Shown here: piece by piece, positions 48,947 to 51,324 of the stretch
Layout of the letters: the number at the start of each line of letters is the position of its first letter
How positions within the stretch are numbered: position 1 is the first letter of the stretch
NCBI GenBank assembly: GCA_018398765.1
Contig: JAHBMJ010005879.1
Location: forward strand, 91,501-142,824
DNA from: Chromera velia
Taxonomy: Eukaryota; Sar; Chromeraceae
Reading direction: 5' to 3'
Length of the DNA: 51,324 bases
Made by a program: the position numbers and the translations under genes
The notes under the pieces: generated by a model
The model's input: the letters and a program-made list of their open reading frames with translations, nothing else
What the model was told of the DNA's origin: nothing
The model's database searches: none

Positions 48947-50592
48947 GGACGAAGAAAGGAAACAAGCAGACAAACAAACGGACGCAGGACGGAAAAACAG
49001 TATGTGGCGGAGGAGAAATGCATCCAGAAGAGAACAAATGATTGCAAAGGAGGGACCACAGACTGCCTGCATGCACTCTGTCGATCGAGTAGAAGACAAA
49101 AAAGCAAAACCTTCCTACTCCTTTCCCTCATGTGTTGCTGGGAATGTGCGTGAGAGCGTTTGGGTTGTTGTTCCGTCGTCGTTTTTATTTTCTGGTGTGC
49201 GCCTTGTATGCATGCTCGCAGTTCCCAGGTGCCAAAAAAAAAGGCACGAAAGTGGACGAAGAGTTCGTCCCTGAAGCCTGCATTCTTTTTTGGATCCTTG
49301 TTTGTTCGATTTGTTCGTATTGCTGAGGTCATTGGGTGGACACGAGTGGATGCGTGCAGTCCGAGACGTGTAGGCATTTGACCTCCCATGCGAGAAATCA
49401 ATTTGCTGATGGCATCCAGGCAGGCTATCCTGCACGCACTTCGTTGACTGACCGCCTGGTGGTATGTTGACGCGAGTTGGTCCACTTCTGCGTGTAGTTT
49501 CTGCGCGCTCTCAGAGAGGGCCTGGCCTCGTGCCTCTAGCAGCTCCAGTCTCTGGGCATACCCGGGCATCTCTGCAGTGAGGGAGTCCCTCGGTCGGTTA
49601 GTCGGCTTGTCGGGAAGGGAGAGTACGAAACTTCGTAAGAGGGTAAAACATTGTGAAGGAATAAAGAAGAGGAAGCGGAAGGAGATGGAAGTAGGAGGTG
49701 AGGCTGACAGGCACAGGGAAACAGGGGGTGGGGGGGGGAGTGTGAAGGAGAGAAGCGCGGCTACTTCTGTTTCCCTTAGCCTCCCTCGGTCATCTTCATT
49801 CAGGTGCTCAAAGTCAAAGAACACAATGGCGCCTCCATCCTACACTGGAGCTTTTGCGGCTGAACGTAGCACGAAGCCGATCAAACAGTCAACCCTTTTC
49901 GATTAATTCATTCCCTCCACGCTGTCGCTACTCAAAACGAAATGGAACCTCGTTCAACTCAACCGAAAGCACAGCCAGAATTGAAGAGGAGCGCGCCAAG
50001 AAAAGCCTCGAAAGCAAAAAAACGGACCTTTGAGCACTGGTGGGTTCACGTACTGCTGGAGGGACTCGACCGTCTGCAGCTGCCCTGCGCACTCTCTGAG
50101 GACGTCTGCGTGTTCGAGCACGAAACCCCTCTTCGCGACGGTGTTCAGGAGGACGTTGGACAGTTCTCCCCTCTCCGCCTTCAACCACGATGTGATGTCC
50201 AGGTCTGCAGGTAGAAGGACAGACAAGGAGAAGGGGGAGAAGGCACGTCAAGGTGCAGCTTCTCGCCGTGGACTGTGTGAAAGAGGGGGCTGGGAATTCA
50301 GGGCAAGAATCCCAGGACGCATGGAGAGAAGGCAAGGAAGGAACCTTGAAGAAGTCTGCATAGGTAAAAGGATGGAGAGCCTTGAGGCCCGAGACTCACA
50401 TTTCTTTTCAAATTCCAGTATGGGTCCATCGAATCTCTCATTCAGCTGCTCTGCCAGTTTGGCCACCTGTTCCCTCAAGGTGAGTGCCACAAGTTCATCT
50501 GGCAGGGGAGGGGCCTCGATGTCGGGCCCTACCCCTAGAATGCTCTCGCAGCTCGCGAGCCGAAGCTCCAAGTCGTCCAGGTCGACATTCAT
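48490..50592 (-). CDS. DCTN3: Coiled-coil protein, candidate dynactin subunit 3 (p24)
   Basis: Four exons on the minus strand: 50592-50400, 50204-50028, 49571-49453, 48579-48490. They total 579 nt with exact phases and give 192 aa; human p24 is about 186 aa. A true ATG starts MNVDLDDLELRLASCESILG. The chain is almost entirely helical: LTLREQVAKLAEQLNERFD, a middle segment with LKAERGELSNVLLNTVAKRG and LQTVESLQQYVNPPVL, then YAQRLELLEARGQALSESA, and a C-terminal TMSALLMEWDAALVRLEE. The order (short N-terminal coil, central helices, C-terminal coil with a late Trp-Asp and Leu-x-x-Leu-Glu) resembles p24 of the dynactin shoulder, which supports dynein-driven transport. The resemblance is weak at single-residue level, so other small coiled-coil proteins remain possible. 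Donors are GTGAGT, GTCCGT and GTCAGT; intron 3 holds an 300-bp microsatellite. Confidence 0.5.
48645..48945 (+). repeat. CA, then GA, then GAAA/GGAA/GAAC microsatellite
   Basis: (CA)n, (GA)n, then (GAAA)n with GGAA and GAAC interruptions, in the last intron of the p24-like gene. Long poly-Phe/Leu/Ser frames on the minus strand here are artefacts. Confidence 0.97.
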
Positions 50593-51087
50593 GATCGCAA
50601 GCGTGCAGGCGAGGCAATCAAGTCACAGAGACAGGTCCACGAAGGACCAAAAGATTCGACCTGCTCTTCTTCAAACACAAAGCCGAAATGCAATCACTCT
50701 GTGATATCACGCAGTTGCGCGCACTGCAGAGGAGAAGGCTACAAGGACAGGATCGAGAAGCGTTTGCTCTCTGTCTTCCTATCTATGCGCCTCTCCTTCT
50801 CTTTGTCAGCAGGATTGATCAATCCCACTTTCAGACTGAACTTAAGCAACAGTTAAGTTGGGACCACGGCGTGCCCTGGCATGCCGTGGCCCCCGAGCCA
50901 CGGTATCTGTAGCCCAAACCGAAAGGAAAAAAGTAAAGGTGAGCCCCGCCCCCTACACCGAATTTCGCACGCGCGCCACTTACGTACTTCCTCACATTTC
51001 GGGTCGCAAACGCCTTACGGGACCGCGCAGTAAAAATTTTGCGCATGCATGTCATTGATTGAAATGATTGAATTCGACCGCCTCTGA
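50593..51087. other. Upstream region of the p24-like gene with palindrome
   Basis: No supported gene. A near-perfect inverted repeat at 50864-50889 (CCACGGCGTGCC, ct, GGCATGCCGTGG) is followed by another ccacgg at 50898. A small hairpin (cttaa...ttaag) lies at 50841-50857. The region could include the promoter of the minus-strand gene. Confidence 0.45.
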
Positions 51088-51324
51088 GGTCTGAATTCAG
51101 ATGCGCTATCAGATGCGCTGTTCGACAGCTTTGTCAGACTTTGTAATGTGGGTGAGCAGATGAGGGAAATCTTCAACTTAATGACGGACGTGGGCGTGAC
51201 AGTGAGTGAGAGCTGGGTGAAAACACTACTCTTCAAACGCCGTCTCCGCGCGTCTCAATCTGTCTGTTGTGAGTTTCATATTGTTTCCGGACTAAGCAGA
51301 TCTGCCCTTTGGTCAGGTCTCCAC
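51088..51324 (+). CDS. Partial open frame running off the window edge
   Basis: 79 codons are open from just after a TGA (51085-51087) to the last base. The product includes SDALFDSFVRLCNVGEQMRE and IFNLMTDVGVTVSESWVKTL, then LFKRRLRA. The repeat-like 'L-x-x-M-x-x-x-G-V-x-V-x-x-x-W' pattern recalls helical repeat proteins (PPR-like), but one fragment is too little to assign a family. The start and end lie outside what can be judged here. Confidence 0.28.

Noticed and set aside
48555-49099. Poly-Phe/Leu/Ser minus-strand frames
   Set aside because: GAAA microsatellite in the last intron of the p24-like gene.

Overview
The window reads as nuclear DNA of a complex, intron-rich eukaryotic microbe. 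It looks most like a plastid-bearing alveolate such as a chromerid alga (inference; no rRNA or other marker gene is present). The evidence is: multi-exon genes with short exons and TGCAG acceptors; a large leucine-rich-repeat protein; a long helical protein whose N-terminus looks like a signal peptide plus transit peptide (complex plastid targeting); a sulfhydryl oxidase with PDI/Erv architecture; abundant micro-, mini- and larger satellites; and assembly gaps placed in simple repeats. There is no bacterial-style operon organisation.

I reconstructed six spliced genes whose exon phases close exactly. (1) 412-4300 (-): a quiescin-type sulfhydryl oxidase (QSOX), about 854 aa, with its CPHC redox motif spread over tiny exons. 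(2) 17891-20726 (+): a 71-aa two-helix membrane protein with a 19-nt first exon and a 2.5-kb second intron full of TC microsatellite and an N gap. (3) 24943-32494 (+): a 1027-aa leucine-rich-repeat protein whose first intron holds a 1.5-kb GGAT-type minisatellite. (4) 33694-39775 (-): a 1449-aa, probably plastid-targeted, all-helical repeat protein. (5) 40551-42001 (+): a 111-aa coiled-coil protein sharing an upstream region with gene 4. (6) 48490-50592 (-): a 192-aa coiled-coil protein that resembles dynactin subunit p24.

Between the genes lie repeats. 4.8-6.8 kb and 17.2-17.5 kb: three copies of a dispersed repeat. 7.4-9.1 kb: an AT-rich desert. 9.6-10.1 kb: a membrane-protein ORF touching a ~635-bp satellite array (10.1-13.7 kb) built of two unit types. 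14.6-17.2 kb: an exact 584-bp satellite. 21.7-23.4 kb: a DNA element with ~315-bp terminal inverted repeats flanked by TA, carrying a 123-aa ORF and a transposase-like fragment. 43.5-47.6 kb: a 4.1-kb element with a broken reverse transcriptase but short terminal inverted repeats, plus a 244-bp internally deleted relative at 32.8-33.1 kb.

The most unusual signals are: a high share of introns starting GTC (especially GTCAGT) instead of GTA/GTG, always with near-invariant TGCAG acceptors; the micro-exon build of the QSOX active site; and the inverted-repeat-bounded reverse-transcriptase element with a MITE-like derivative. The genes appear to be independent housekeeping or cell-biology genes; nothing indicates that they act in one pathway.
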